Source of the DNA: Alicyclobacillus sp. SO9
GTDB lineage: Bacteria; Bacillota; Bacilli; Alicyclobacillales; Alicyclobacillaceae
Direction: 5' to 3'
Length of the DNA: 64,000 nucleotides
Assembly: GCF_016406125.1 (NCBI RefSeq)
Contig: NZ_CP066339.1
Coordinates: 5,022,001 to 5,086,000 of the forward strand
The notes beneath the pieces are model-generated. The model searched no databases, was not told the origin of the DNA, and saw only the letters and a list, made by a program, of their open reading frames with translations. Numbering within the stretch: the stretch's first letter is position 1; every line of letters begins with the position of its first letter. Below are positions 50,041 to 59,206 of the stretch, piece by piece. A program made the position numbers and the translations under genes.

Positions 50041-50364
50041 TTAAATCAGGTTGTTTAAGATCCGTTGCACATTTTCCCAATTGCGCTTGTTCTGTTCGTA
50101 GGTATCTTTGCCTTTACTCGTAATGCTGTAGTACTTGCGGCGTCCGCCCTGAGTCTCGTCGCCCCAGTAGGATGTGATGGCCTCCTCTCGTTCCATTCTC
50201 TTTAACGAGGAATACATAGTGGCTTCCTTCAACTCGTACTCGCCATCAGAACCAGCTGACACAAGTTTTGAGATTTCATAGCCGTATTTGTCCGTATCCA
50301 TCAGTAATTTGAGAATGATGGTATCAATATGTCCTCTAATCATGTCTGAGGTCGTTGCTGCCAT
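50041..50364 (-). CDS. PadR family transcriptional regulator
   Basis: A 107-residue winged-helix repressor: MIRGHIDTIILKLLMDTDKYGYEISKLV, EATMYSSLKRMEREEAI and GGRRKYYSITSKGKDTYEQNK are the PadR recognition and wing regions. ATG at 50364 is set by AGAGGTG. It probably regulates its own operon with the pentapeptide protein, possibly in response to cell-envelope stress as other PadR/prefix-domain pairs do; that is inference. Confidence 0.9.
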   Translation of the reverse strand: MAATTSDMIRGHIDTIILKLLMDTDKYGYEISKLVSAGSDGEYELKEATMYSSLKRMEREEAITSYWGDETQGGRRKYYSITSKGKDTYEQNKRNWENVQRILNNLI

Positions 50365-50539
50365 GTGTATCACCTCTTTGCGTATAACATATATCATATT
50401 ACTATGTATGTCAAAGTACTTTGATGCAGATGTATGTGCTGCAAACAAAAAGAGCTGTCGATAAAATCGACAGCTCTTGACGACCACGCAAATGCGCAAG
50501 ACTTGGGCCTCACCACATAGCCCGCGCAGCCTTCCGCGA

Positions 50540-51988
50540 CTATCCCTGCAGCAACAGCCGCTCTGGGTCCTCTATCATCTTCTTGATGGCCACCAGGAAA
50601 CTGACGGCTTCCGAACCGTCCACAATGCGGTGGTCGTAGGACAGTGCCAGGTACATCATTGGTCTGATTTCCACATTCCCGTTCACAGCAACCGGACGCT
50701 GTTGAATCGTGTGCATCCCCAAAATACCTACCTGCGGTGCGTTCAGGATTGGTGTTGAGAAAAGCGATCCGAATACGCCTCCGTTTGTAATCGTAAACGT
50801 CCCGCCCTGAAGGTCGGAAAGAGCCAGATTATTGGCACGTGCCTTTTTGGCCAAGCCAGCAACTTCCTGTTCAATCTCGGCAAAGGTGAGTCTATCCACG
50901 TCCCGTACAACAGGTACAACCAGTCCGCCCTCCGTGGACACGGCGATACCAATGTCGTAGTGGTCCTTCAAAATCATATCCTGACCGTCAATCTCCGCAT
51001 TCAAGCGCGGGAACTGCTTTAGTGCACCTACAGCAGCCTTTGAGAAGAACGACATGAAGCCCAGGCCGATGTCATGCTCTTCCTTGAAGCGTTCTTTATG
51101 GCGCTTGCGGACCTCCAGCATGTTGGTCATATCTACTTCGTTGAAGGTTGTGAGCATCGCCGACTGCTGTTGTACTTCCACCAGTCGTTTGGCAATGGTT
51201 TGGCGGCGGCGCGACATTCGTTCTCTTTTTTCATCCGATCTCGTTGCACCCTTCACACCAGCACCACCCGCTGCCGGTGTCGCTGCCTTGCCCGCAGTTC
51301 CGCCTTGTTGGGACGGCGCTTGCGGCTGCGGCTGACCTGCTGCAGATTGACCCTGACCTTGGGCGGGCTGTGCCCCCTTGCTTGCCTGCCGCAACACATC
51401 CGCTTCTGTAATCCGACCCAGACCACCGCTGCCTTGTACATTGGACAAGTCAACGCCTTGTTCCTTGGCTAAGCGCCGGACCGCGGGCGTAGTATGAGGC
51501 GGCACGGACCCGTCAGGTGCTGCAGCACCGGCGCCGGAACCTGCAGTCGTTTTGCCAGCGTCTGCTTTATCCCCCGCGTCTGATGAAGTCTGTTGTGCCG
51601 GTTTCGCCTCTGCTTCAGCTGACTCGGTGTTGCCGTCCGCTGCACCGCCATTGTCTGAAGCAGTCGAACCGTCCCCAGGGGTTGCCCCGCGATTGTCCGA
51701 ACCGCTGCTGCCGTCAGCCCCTGCACCGGCATTACTGCCGCCAGCAGCGTTTTGTCCGGCGGCAATCGTTCCAATAGATGCACCAACTTCCACCGTATCT
51801 CCAGGCTCTACCGATGTACTTTCCAGAACACCCGCCTCTTCTGCCATAACTTCAATGTTCACCTTGTCTGTTTCCAGTTCAGCAACTGCTTCACCCAGTT
51901 CCACAGCATCACCAACACTCTTCAGCCACTGAAGCAGGGTACCTTCGAGAATGGATTCGCCCAGTTCAGGAACCTTAATTTCTCCCAT
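50540..51988 (-). CDS. odhB: 2-oxoglutarate dehydrogenase E2 (dihydrolipoyl succinyltransferase)
   Basis: Core E2 of the 2-oxoglutarate dehydrogenase complex, 482 residues. ATG 51988 follows AGGAGGG. It has a lipoyl domain ([11 protein letters not shown], lipoyl-lysine near residue 42), a long Gly/Ala/Ser/Gln-rich linker, the E1/E3-binding domain ([19 protein letters not shown]), a second linker, and the catalytic domain ending in [17 protein letters not shown] with the active-site histidine. The first linker is longer than usual (~80 residues). It starts immediately after the odhA stop codon. Confidence 0.95.
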   Translation of the reverse strand: MGEIKVPELGESILEGTLLQWLKSVGDAVELGEAVAELETDKVNIEVMAEEAGVLESTSVEPGDTVEVGASIGTIAAGQNAAGGSNAGAGADGSSGSDNRGATPGDGSTASDNGGAADGNTESAEAEAKPAQQTSSDAGDKADAGKTTAGSGAGAAAPDGSVPPHTTPAVRRLAKEQGVDLSNVQGSGGLGRITEADVLRQASKGAQPAQGQGQSAAGQPQPQAPSQQGGTAGKAATPAAGGAGVKGATRSDEKRERMSRRRQTIAKRLVEVQQQSAMLTTFNEVDMTNMLEVRKRHKERFKEEHDIGLGFMSFFSKAAVGALKQFPRLNAEIDGQDMILKDHYDIGIAVSTEGGLVVPVVRDVDRLTFAEIEQEVAGLAKKARANNLALSDLQGGTFTITNGGVFGSLFSTPILNAPQVGILGMHTIQQRPVAVNGNVEIRPMMYLALSYDHRIVDGSEAVSFLVAIKKMIEDPERLLLQG

Positions 51989-51990
51989 CT

Positions 51991-54888
51991 TCAATCCCTC
52001 CTGTCATATCCGCCTGCAGGATGTTCTGCTGCTAGTGTTTGGTCCATCAGTCGTCCCTGTCTGCTTTTGTGTACATTTGCGCTGCCTTCAGCCGGACTTG
52101 ATTGCTCCGACCTCCCTGAATAGTACACAGGGATGTTTTCTCCGAACAATTCCTTAAGTCGAGGCTCAACAAAGAACCACGATCCCATATTTGCAGGTTC
52201 TTCCTGCATCCAGAAGACTTCTTCCAAGTTGGGATAACGGTCCTGCAACTGCTTCAAATGCTCCCACGGGAACGGATAGATCTGTTCTAACCTGGCAGCT
52301 GCAATCCACGCGGGAACCCCGCCCTCGTATTCGCGAAGAGCAGCGGAAAAATCTACACCGACTTTTCCTGAAGATAAAACAAGACGGGTTACAGAATCTG
52401 TGTTTTCAACAGTCGCATTATCCATCAACACAGGTTGGAAGGAACCTTCCGTTAACGCCTCGCGGCTCGATACCACCTGTTGATTGCGAAGCAGGCTTTT
52501 GGGGGTCATGACAATCAGCGGCCGCGGCAAAGTTCTCTGCATGACTGCTTGGCTGCGCAACAGATGGAAATACTGAGCCGCAGATGTCGGATTGACAACG
52601 CGCCAGTTGTGCTCGGCTGAGAGTTGCAGGTACCGCTCCAAACGTGCGCTCGAGTGCTCCGGACCTTGCCCCTCATAACCGTGAGGAAGCAGCATGACCA
52701 ACCCGGAGGGCTGTTTCCACTTTGCCATGCCAGAGGCAATAAACTGGTCTATAATGACCTGACCAGCATTACTAAAGTCACCGAATTGGGCCTCCCACAG
52801 CACAAGTGCATCCCGGGCCTGCACACCGTAGCCGTATTCAAAGCCAATGACAGCCGCTTCGGACAACGGACTGTTGTGGAGTGCAAACGACACCTTTGCC
52901 TTATCCAAGTGTTCCAGAGGACTGTAGCGCAACCCAGTCTTTGCGTCGTGGAGCACTAGGTGTCGCTGACTGAATGTGCCCCGCTCTGAATCCTGACCTG
53001 TCATCCGAATCGGTGTGCCTTCAGTCAAAATAGAACCAAATGCCAAGGCTTCAGCATGTGCCCAGTCGATTTTGTCATCATCAAAGGCTTTTCTGCGCCG
53101 CTCCAACACACGTTGCAGTTTGTTGTACACTGTAAAATCTGAAGGTCTGGTTAAGAGTGCTTCATTAATCTCCTTTAAAACCTCCAGAGATACACCAGTT
53201 TTCGGCGCTTGCTCTTCAATGATCTCGCCAAACTCTTCTTCCTCTTGAGATTCTTCTTCACGTTTCACTTTTTGATGCGCTTCTTGAAGCTTCTTTTGTA
53301 CCTGCTCTGCCATATGCTTCGTTTCCTCTTCGGAAACAATGTCTGCAGACTGCAGGATTTGGGAATAGATCTGCCTGACGCTGGGATGGCCGTTGATTTT
53401 CGTATACATGCTGGGCTGCGTCGGCATCGGGTCATCCATTTCGTTGTGGCCCCAGCGTCGGTAGCCAACGAGATCGATGAGAAAATCCTTGTGAAATTGC
53501 TGCCGATAAGCATGTGCAAACAACACCGCGGCAATACAGGCCTCCGGGTCATCAGCCGACACGTGCACAATCGGTATTTCAAAGCCCCGTGCCAAGTCGC
53601 TGGCGTAGCGGGTGGAGCGACCCTCATCTGCATCTGCCGTAAAACCAAGCTGGTTGTTGGCAATGATATGAATGGTACCGCCCGTCTGGTATGCGTCGAG
53701 ACCGGACAGGTTGAGTGTTTCAGCAACAATGCCCTCACCCGGAAATGCTGCGTCGCCGTGGACCACGATGGCCAGGGACTGATTAGCATCCTGCGTCGGC
53801 TGTCCCCCGTGGCTTCTGTCATCCTGCTCCGCCCTGGCGAAACCCTCCACTACCGGGTTGACGAATTCCAAATGGCTCGGATTGTTGGCTAAGACCAAAT
53901 GTGCCTCTCGTACCCCGGCTTCCTTTACATCGCGCCGCGCACCCAAGTGGTATTTCACGTCGCCTGACCACCCGTAGTTGATGCCCATTGAACCTTCCGA
54001 CGGCACCAACTCCTTATTCACGGAGGTGTGAAACTCTGAAAAGATGGTCTCATAGGGCTTGCCCAGAATGTGCGCCAGCGTGTTTAAGCGTCCGCGGTGA
54101 GCCATGCCCATCATGACGCTCTTGGCTCCGCTTGCCACAGCCTCTGTAATCAGCCTGTCGAGCATGGGAACCAGCATATCTACACCTTCGATGGAAAAAC
54201 GCTTTTGGCCAACGAATGCACGCTGCAAGAACTTTTCCAACTCATCGACATGAATCAGTTGATTTAGTAAGTCTCTCTGGTCAGCTTCAGACAGTTTCTC
54301 GCTGCCCTCGCTCATTTCCACTCGCTGACGAAGCCACTCCGCTTCTTCTGAGTTATCCACATGGGCGAAGTCAAAGGCGAGAGACTGCGTATACAACTGT
54401 TTTAAACGCCGGACCGCGTCCAGAGCCGTAGACACCGCAGACGGAGCATCGTGCCAGACGTAACTGGCCGGCATGTTGCTTAATTCAGCTTCAGACAGTC
54501 CATAATGAGCCATCTCCAGCACTGCCACAGGATTCGTCTCTTCTTTCAACGGATTCGTCCTTGCAGCCAGATGGCCATACTCTCGCAGATTCCGAGCCAG
54601 TTCCTGCGCCAAGCTCACCTTTGTTATATCCACCGCCGCAGTCTGAGCCGCACCCGCAATCTGAGCCGCACCCGCAGACGGCGCTTCTGAAGAAACCCCT
54701 GCCTGACCTGGTACCTGGAGCGGCTGCCATGCCGTGTCCGGCGGAGGTCCCCACTTTTCAAAATAGGATCGATACGCATCAGTGACGGAATTGGCATCTT
54801 TAAGGTACTCATCATAAACTTCCAGAACATAGGCCAAGTTTGGACCCGAGAGTTCAGCCCACGGTGCCAAATCTTCATTCTGCTGCAT
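51991..54888 (-). CDS. odhA: 2-oxoglutarate dehydrogenase E1
   Basis: Thiamine-diphosphate-dependent decarboxylase of the TCA cycle, 965 residues. It shows [38 protein letters not shown], the ThDP/metal region [20 protein letters not shown] and [20 protein letters not shown], and the C-terminal [20 protein letters not shown]. An N-terminal Ala/Gly-rich segment follows the first ~65 residues. The E3 gene is not in the window. The start codon ATG 54888 has AAGGAAGG upstream. Confidence 0.96.
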   Translation of the reverse strand: MQQNEDLAPWAELSGPNLAYVLEVYDEYLKDANSVTDAYRSYFEKWGPPPDTAWQPLQVPGQAGVSSEAPSAGAAQIAGAAQTAAVDITKVSLAQELARNLREYGHLAARTNPLKEETNPVAVLEMAHYGLSEAELSNMPASYVWHDAPSAVSTALDAVRRLKQLYTQSLAFDFAHVDNSEEAEWLRQRVEMSEGSEKLSEADQRDLLNQLIHVDELEKFLQRAFVGQKRFSIEGVDMLVPMLDRLITEAVASGAKSVMMGMAHRGRLNTLAHILGKPYETIFSEFHTSVNKELVPSEGSMGINYGWSGDVKYHLGARRDVKEAGVREAHLVLANNPSHLEFVNPVVEGFARAEQDDRSHGGQPTQDANQSLAIVVHGDAAFPGEGIVAETLNLSGLDAYQTGGTIHIIANNQLGFTADADEGRSTRYASDLARGFEIPIVHVSADDPEACIAAVLFAHAYRQQFHKDFLIDLVGYRRWGHNEMDDPMPTQPSMYTKINGHPSVRQIYSQILQSADIVSEEETKHMAEQVQKKLQEAHQKVKREEESQEEEEFGEIIEEQAPKTGVSLEVLKEINEALLTRPSDFTVYNKLQRVLERRRKAFDDDKIDWAHAEALAFGSILTEGTPIRMTGQDSERGTFSQRHLVLHDAKTGLRYSPLEHLDKAKVSFALHNSPLSEAAVIGFEYGYGVQARDALVLWEAQFGDFSNAGQVIIDQFIASGMAKWKQPSGLVMLLPHGYEGQGPEHSSARLERYLQLSAEHNWRVVNPTSAAQYFHLLRSQAVMQRTLPRPLIVMTPKSLLRNQQVVSSREALTEGSFQPVLMDNATVENTDSVTRLVLSSGKVGVDFSAALREYEGGVPAWIAAARLEQIYPFPWEHLKQLQDRYPNLEEVFWMQEEPANMGSWFFVEPRLKELFGENIPVYYSGRSEQSSPAEGSANVHKSRQGRLMDQTLAAEHPAGGYDRRD

Positions 54889-54957
54889 CAGTACCGCCTT
54901 CCTTTACACCTCAAATTCCAATTTTCGTTGTTCAAGCCTGATTGTTCAAGCACAGTG

Positions 54958-55063
54958 ACTACTTCGGGCGCACCAACTACTTTGAGTGCACCAACTACTT
55001 CGGGCGCACCAACTACTTCGAGTACACCAACTACTTCGAGTACAGCAACTACTTCGGGCGCAG
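54958..55063. repeat. 18-bp tandem repeat x6
   Basis: Six units of actacttcgggcgcacca with G/A variants (ttgagtgcacca, tcgagtacacca). The array ends at the stop codon of the small membrane gene and precedes odhA. Confidence 0.88.
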
Positions 55064-55213
55064 TTAGCTGTAGGAGACTGCAACTATTCCCAGTACTAGT
55101 TGAAGAACAATGACGGCAACACCTAGGACCACAATAGTGTTTGCCAGAACTCCCGGAAGTAACACAGACTTATTCCTATGGTACAAAGGTTGATCCTGTT
55201 CTCTCATTTTCAT
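55064..55213 (-). CDS. Small membrane protein under an FNR-type promoter
   Basis: A 49-residue frame from ATG 55213 (GAGGGAGTGG upstream; a second ATG is two codons in). Residues 16-46 are a hydrophobic segment: SVLLPGVLANTIVVLGVAVI followed by VLQLVLGIVAV. The N-terminus is polar (MKMREQDQPLYHRNK). It is divergent from the crp/fnr-family gene at 55641. Upstream is an FNR-like site at 55298-55311 with a TAAACT -10 box at the right distance. I know no family; anaerobic or nitric-oxide-linked expression is inferred from the site. Confidence 0.6.
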   Translation of the reverse strand: MKMREQDQPLYHRNKSVLLPGVLANTIVVLGVAVIVLQLVLGIVAVSYS

Positions 55214-55297
55214 CCACTCCCTCTTCACATGTTCAGCTTTATCTTTGCCCGAATCAACTGTCTGCTTAAGTTTAAAGTTGCAGATTACAATATCACC

Positions 55298-55311
55298 TTG
55301 ACGAAAATCAA
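55298..55311. promoter_or_regulatory. FNR-type site for the small membrane gene
   Basis: TTGACGAAAATCAA, one mismatch from TTGAT-N4-ATCAA. On the minus strand a TAAACT box at 55274-55269 would start transcription near 55262, placing the site centre at about -42, the class II activation position. Confidence 0.6.
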
Positions 55312-55559
55312 GATAAAGATCAAATAAAGCAATTTTTTGATATTTAACACCAAAACAGGAGTTTTACAGGTGTCTTAGCTAGTCCAAGCTGTGCTGGGGC
55401 TGTAACTCCAACGCTCAGCCTGGGTCTCGCTGCAGGTGTAATCCTATCCCTGACCATATCCCTGACCCTAAACGCGGTCTCAGTCGCGATCGCCGTCTGC
55501 GCGCTCCCTTACTTCACTCAGGGTCGTTCCAACTTGTCTTTCACATGTACCACTCAGGT

Positions 55560-55573
55560 GTGATGTATATCAC
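55560..55573. promoter_or_regulatory. FNR/CRP-type dyad for the crp/fnr gene itself
   Basis: GTGATGTATATCAC is a perfect 5-bp-arm dyad with N4 spacing. A TATACT box at 55596-55601 predicts a start near 55608, so the dyad centre is at -41.5. This suggests positive autoregulation or cross-control by a paralogue. Confidence 0.6.
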
Positions 55574-55640
55574 CTGGTTTTCCATCCAACCGTTTTATAC
55601 TGAATGACAACAAGTTACTTGTAGAAACGAGGGATGAAAG

Positions 55641-56357
55641 GTGTGTTGTGAAGGAAGTTACTGTGAGGGAAGTTGCTGCTCAACTGACAGCCCGTGTGTG
55701 CGCCGCGTTCCGATATTTGCTCATCTCAACAATCACGAGGTGGATTTGCTGCAAGCATCCATCAAGTCCATTTCATATCGCAAAGGAGATTATATTTTTC
55801 GAAGTGATGAGCCATCCGATACACTGCATATCGTGAATTACGGGGCCGTTAAAATCTTCACTCTCTCTGAAGCCGGCAAAGAGCATATCCTGCGCTTTTT
55901 ATTTCCTGGGGATTTTGCCGGGCAGTTTGCGATGTTTCAACAACAGCGTCACTATGCCAATGCTGTAGCTCTCGAAAACACGTCAATCTGCCACATCCAC
56001 AGAGATGATTTAAAAAGAATTTTGGAATCCAATCCAGAGATGACCTATAGATTTATGGCCGCCCTTACGGAACGACTGCGTGAAGCAGACGAATGGGCAG
56101 GGGCCATTAGCATGCTTGATGTAGAAAGCCGCTTAGCAAAGACCCTGCTTTTGTTTCGGCAAAAGCATGCACTCGGGGATATGCTGGAACTTCCCGTTAC
56201 AAAACGCGATTTTGCATCCCTGATTGGTATAACACCAGAAACACTAAGTCGGAAGCTGGCAGTCTTTGAAACGGAAAACATCATTGAATTAAAAGGAAAA
56301 AAAGGCATTAAACTCATAGACCCAAGTGCCCTTGAAGAGTTGTCGGGCGCCGTGTAA
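55641..56357 (+). CDS. Crp/Fnr family regulator with Cys-rich N-terminus
   Basis: A 238-residue regulator. GTG at 55641 is preceded by GAGGG seven bases upstream. The first 20 residues carry cysteines at 2, 3, 8, 12, 13 and 20 (MCCEGSYCEGSCCSTDSPC), which suggests a 4Fe-4S or metal redox sensor as in FNR. Then comes a cNMP-like beta barrel (FRSDEPSDTLHIVNYGAVKIF, FLFPGDFAGQFAMFQ), the dimer helix, and an HTH with recognition region RDFASLIGITPETLSRKLAVFE. It probably controls the neighbouring small gene and itself. Confidence 0.9.
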   Translation: MCCEGSYCEGSCCSTDSPCVRRVPIFAHLNNHEVDLLQASIKSISYRKGDYIFRSDEPSDTLHIVNYGAVKIFTLSEAGKEHILRFLFPGDFAGQFAMFQQQRHYANAVALENTSICHIHRDDLKRILESNPEMTYRFMAALTERLREADEWAGAISMLDVESRLAKTLLLFRQKHALGDMLELPVTKRDFASLIGITPETLSRKLAVFETENIIELKGKKGIKLIDPSALEELSGAV

Positions 56358-56560
56358 ACAGGCCGCTGACGGGCCACTGAGTGAAACCGCAATTAAACCG
56401 CCGGACGCCGGGGGCGGAATCGAACGAATTAAACGAAATCGAATTGGGTTGAGCCAATCGGACTGAGCTGAACTGAACCGCGGAGAGAGGGCGGCCAGCC
56501 GCCCTCTCGCACTACCGCTGACGCCAGGCTGACAGGTCCCCATGCTGCGCGCCAGGTGCA

Positions 56561-56688
56561 ACATCACGACCAGTGTTGGGCAAACGGATCCTCATACGGA
56601 CTCCACATGCCGCCGTCAGTCGCGACATCACGACCAGTGTTCGGCGGGCCGATCCTCATGCGGATTCCATAGCAAATTCTCCTTCACC
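56561..56688. repeat. 64-bp imperfect direct repeat
   Basis: acatcacgaccagtgtt followed by GGATCCTCATACGGACTCCA-type sequence recurs 64 bases later (56561 and 56625). The rest of 56358-56751 holds no gene I can support. Confidence 0.6.
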
Positions 56689-56751
56689 TCATGGACAAAG
56701 ATGCACGGGACAACTAGAGTCATGGCATGACGATAGGTTAGGGGCGATCTC

Positions 56752-57420
56752 GTGGACTTCCACAATTCGTATGATAATCTCCTCAGTCGGCAAAAACAGA
56801 GTATTGACGCGGAAGTTGTAATCAGCCGCAAGTCCAGTTCGCAGCACGCAGAACGAGCATTTTTAAGAAACGTCTGGTGGCCTGCATTTCAAAACTTTGA
56901 CGGACTGCATCCAGAATACGAAATTCTTGACTTTAACGAGGGGCGCAGGCATATCGATTTTGCCTATATTCAGCCTCATTTTCGAGTCGCCATCGAGATC
57001 GATGGGATCGGACCGCACTGGAGGGATATATCCCAAGAGAGGTTCAGCGATCATTGCAATCGCCAAAATCATCTTATCATCGACGGATGGTACGTCCTGC
57101 GATTCACCTACATGGATGTGCAGCACAGACCAAGGCTCTGTCAACGCACCATCCAGCAACTTTTGGGGAGGCTGTCAGGCGATGCAGCCAGTGCAGTCAA
57201 TCAACTCCCTCTCATAGACAGAGAGATTGTCCGCTTTGTCTTGGGTCGGCCGTTCCCCGTCACGGTCGCAGAAACAGCCGCCCACATCCAACTGAAAAGA
57301 CACGCTACCATTCGCCATTTGAAGCTATTGACTGACTCCGGCTGGCTTGTACCAGCCAGCGGTACCCGACGAGTCCGCACCTACCGGATCCACCCTTCCT
57401 ATGCAGATGTGCGATTGTAG
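56752..57420 (+). CDS. Endonuclease-like (DUF559/Vsr-fold) protein with C-terminal winged helix
   Basis: 222 residues, GTG start behind AGGGG. Residues ~45-125 show a PD-(D/E)XK-like pattern: HPEYEILDFNEGRRHIDFAY, then VAIEIDGIGPHW, and RQNHLIIDGWYVLRFTYMDVQHRP, as in DUF559/Vsr-fold nucleases (candidate residues D in HIDFAY, E in AIEID). The C-terminal ~70 residues (VAETAAHIQLKRHATIRHLKLLTDSGWL) form a winged-helix DNA-binding domain. It lies directly upstream of array B2. A role linked to those repeats is speculation. Confidence 0.68.
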   Translation: MDFHNSYDNLLSRQKQSIDAEVVISRKSSSQHAERAFLRNVWWPAFQNFDGLHPEYEILDFNEGRRHIDFAYIQPHFRVAIEIDGIGPHWRDISQERFSDHCNRQNHLIIDGWYVLRFTYMDVQHRPRLCQRTIQQLLGRLSGDAASAVNQLPLIDREIVRFVLGRPFPVTVAETAAHIQLKRHATIRHLKLLTDSGWLVPASGTRRVRTYRIHPSYADVRL

Positions 57421-57444
57421 GGATTGCGGATGCTGGGATGCGAG

Positions 57445-57500
57445 GCTGGGATGCTGGGATGCTGGGATGCTGGGATGCTGGGATGCTGGGATGCTGGGAT
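57445..57500. repeat. 8-bp tandem repeat x7
   Basis: Seven exact gctgggat units begin 25 bases after the nuclease-like gene and run into array B2. Confidence 0.92.
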
Positions 57501-57501
57501 G

Positions 57502-58459
57502 CAATAGGGATCCTTTCTCTCACTAAGACACCACCGCCAATCGTTTAAGGATCCCATTGATCACTATCGCGGATTCCGGCCCAGGGATAGTGATCCCATC
57601 GATCCCTATCATGAAGCTGTTGCTGGCTCGCGACTCACATTAGTGATCGTTTGTGACCTTATTATTTCGAGCCCCCACTTGTTAATGATCTCTGCGATCA
57701 CTATCGCCGGCGAGCCCTGTCAATAGGGAGCTTTCCGATCACTATGTGGGAGTCAAAAGCGCTAGCAGGCCCCCTGCCGGTAGACCGACCACCACCGGGA
57801 CGCCGGGACGCATGGGACGCCGCGACGCGAGGCTGGGCCGCAATAGGGATCCTTTCTCTCACTAAGACACCACCACCAATCGTTTAAGGATCCCATTGAT
57901 CACTATCGCGGATTCCGGCCCAGGGATAGTGATCCCATCGATCCCTATCATGAAGCTGTTGCTGGCTCGCGACTCACATTAGTGATCGTTTGTGACCTTA
58001 TTATTTCGAGCCCCCACTTGTTAATGATCTCTGCGATCACTATCGCCGGCGAGCCCTGTCAATAGGGAGCTTTCCGATCACTATGTGGGAGTCAAAAGCG
58101 CTAGCAGGCCCCCTGCCGGTAGACCGACCACCACCGGGACGCCGGGACGCATGGGACGCCGCGACGCGAGGCTGGGCCGCAATAGGGATCCTTTCTCTCA
58201 CTAAGACACCACCACCAATCGTTTAAGGATCCCATTGATCACTATCGCGGATTCCGGCCCAGGGATAGTGATCCCATCGATCCCTATCATGAAGCTGTTG
58301 CTGGCTCGCGACTCACATTAGTGATCGTTTGTGACCTTATTATTTCGAGCCCCCACTTGTTAATGATCTCTGCGATCACTATCGCCGGCGAGCCCTGTCA
58401 ATAGGGAGCTTTCCGATCACTATGTGGGAGTCAAAAGCGCTAGCAGGCCCCCTGCCGCA
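57502..58459. repeat. Array B2: 339-bp unit x2.8 with 18 copies of the 23-bp dyad
   Basis: Units start at 57502, 57841 and 58180 with almost no differences. Each carries six dyads (57504, 57545, 57587, 57640, 57682, 57723, then +339 and +678) spaced 41, 42, 53, 42, 41. Forms include ATAGTGATC-N5-GATCCCTAT, TTAATGATC-N5-GATCACTAT and ATAGGGAGC-N5-GATCACTAT. A GGGACGC-rich linker closes the first two units; the third stops at the linker. No open frame here looks coding. Confidence 0.93.
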
Positions 58460-58573
58460 GCGCGATCGAAGGCCCACGCTGATTTTCAGGTTTGTACTTT
58501 TGATAAGTTTGTCTCCCTCAGTCCGCATCATGTAAAGTAGTATGTACAATTTAGTATTGAGGAGATGGCACCT

Positions 58574-58999
58574 TTGGGAACTTCGAACTGCTTCGTGTGC
58601 GGACCTGAAAATCCATTTGGGCTTCATATGCACTTTCATCAGAAGGATGAAAAGGCTGTTGCGGAATTTATCTGTGAGCCCCGTCATTGCGGCTGGCCTG
58701 GTATTCAACACGGCGGCATTACCAGTTCTATTTTTGACGAAGCCTGTGCCTATGTTCCATTTTTTCGAGGACTCGTTGCCATGACGGCCGAATTAAAAGT
58801 CAACTATTCCAATCCTATTCACGAAGGAGAAAAAGTAACGGTTACGGCATGGCCCATTCGTACTACAAAGCGGCTCTTGAGTGTACAGGCAGAGATTACT
58901 GATACAAATGGCGTCGTCCGAGCCCGGGCGGAGGCCAAGATGATGGTCCTTACGGACAGGCAGATGGAGCAAGCAGGAATGGCTGAGTCCCCAATCTAA
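58574..58999 (+). CDS. PaaI-type hotdog thioesterase
   Basis: A ~141-residue hotdog protein. The TTG at 58574 is preferred, nine bases after GAGGAG; the ATG at 58565 abuts that site. NCFVCGPENPFGLHMHF at the start, GIQHGGITSSIFDEACAY (the HGG active-site loop and helix) and AELKVNYSNPIHEGEKVTV are typical of the PaaI/YigI group acting on acyl-CoA. It is followed by an acyl-CoA synthetase gene in the same direction. Confidence 0.85.
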   Translation: MGTSNCFVCGPENPFGLHMHFHQKDEKAVAEFICEPRHCGWPGIQHGGITSSIFDEACAYVPFFRGLVAMTAELKVNYSNPIHEGEKVTVTAWPIRTTKRLLSVQAEITDTNGVVRARAEAKMMVLTDRQMEQAGMAESPI

Positions 59000-59045
59000 T
59001 CCCACTTAGAATTATCCTCAGCTTTGCCAAAACCCGCGCACCCTG

Positions 59046-59150
59046 ACCTGTTCGTCTGACCTGTTCGTCTGACCTGTTCGTCTGACCTGTTCGTCTGACC
59101 TGTTCGTCTGACCTGACCTGTCCTGTCCTGTCCTGTCCTGTCTTGTCACT
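59046..59150. repeat. Tandem repeats: 13-bp x5 then 5-bp x8
   Basis: Five exact acctgttcgtctg units (59046-59110), then acctg/tcctg pentamers. The block sits just before the ribosome binding site region of the acyl-CoA synthetase gene. Confidence 0.9.
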
Positions 59151-59206
59151 TGTCACTCACCAAATTCCCCTAATATTCTGTTTTTATTCCAAGGAGAGAT
59201 GACCAC

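Noticed and set aside
57502-58459. CRISPR array
   Set aside because: The 23-bp units are diverged dyads at 18/19/30-base intervals, and the whole 339-bp block repeats, spacers included. A CRISPR has near-identical repeats and unique spacers; no cas genes are present.
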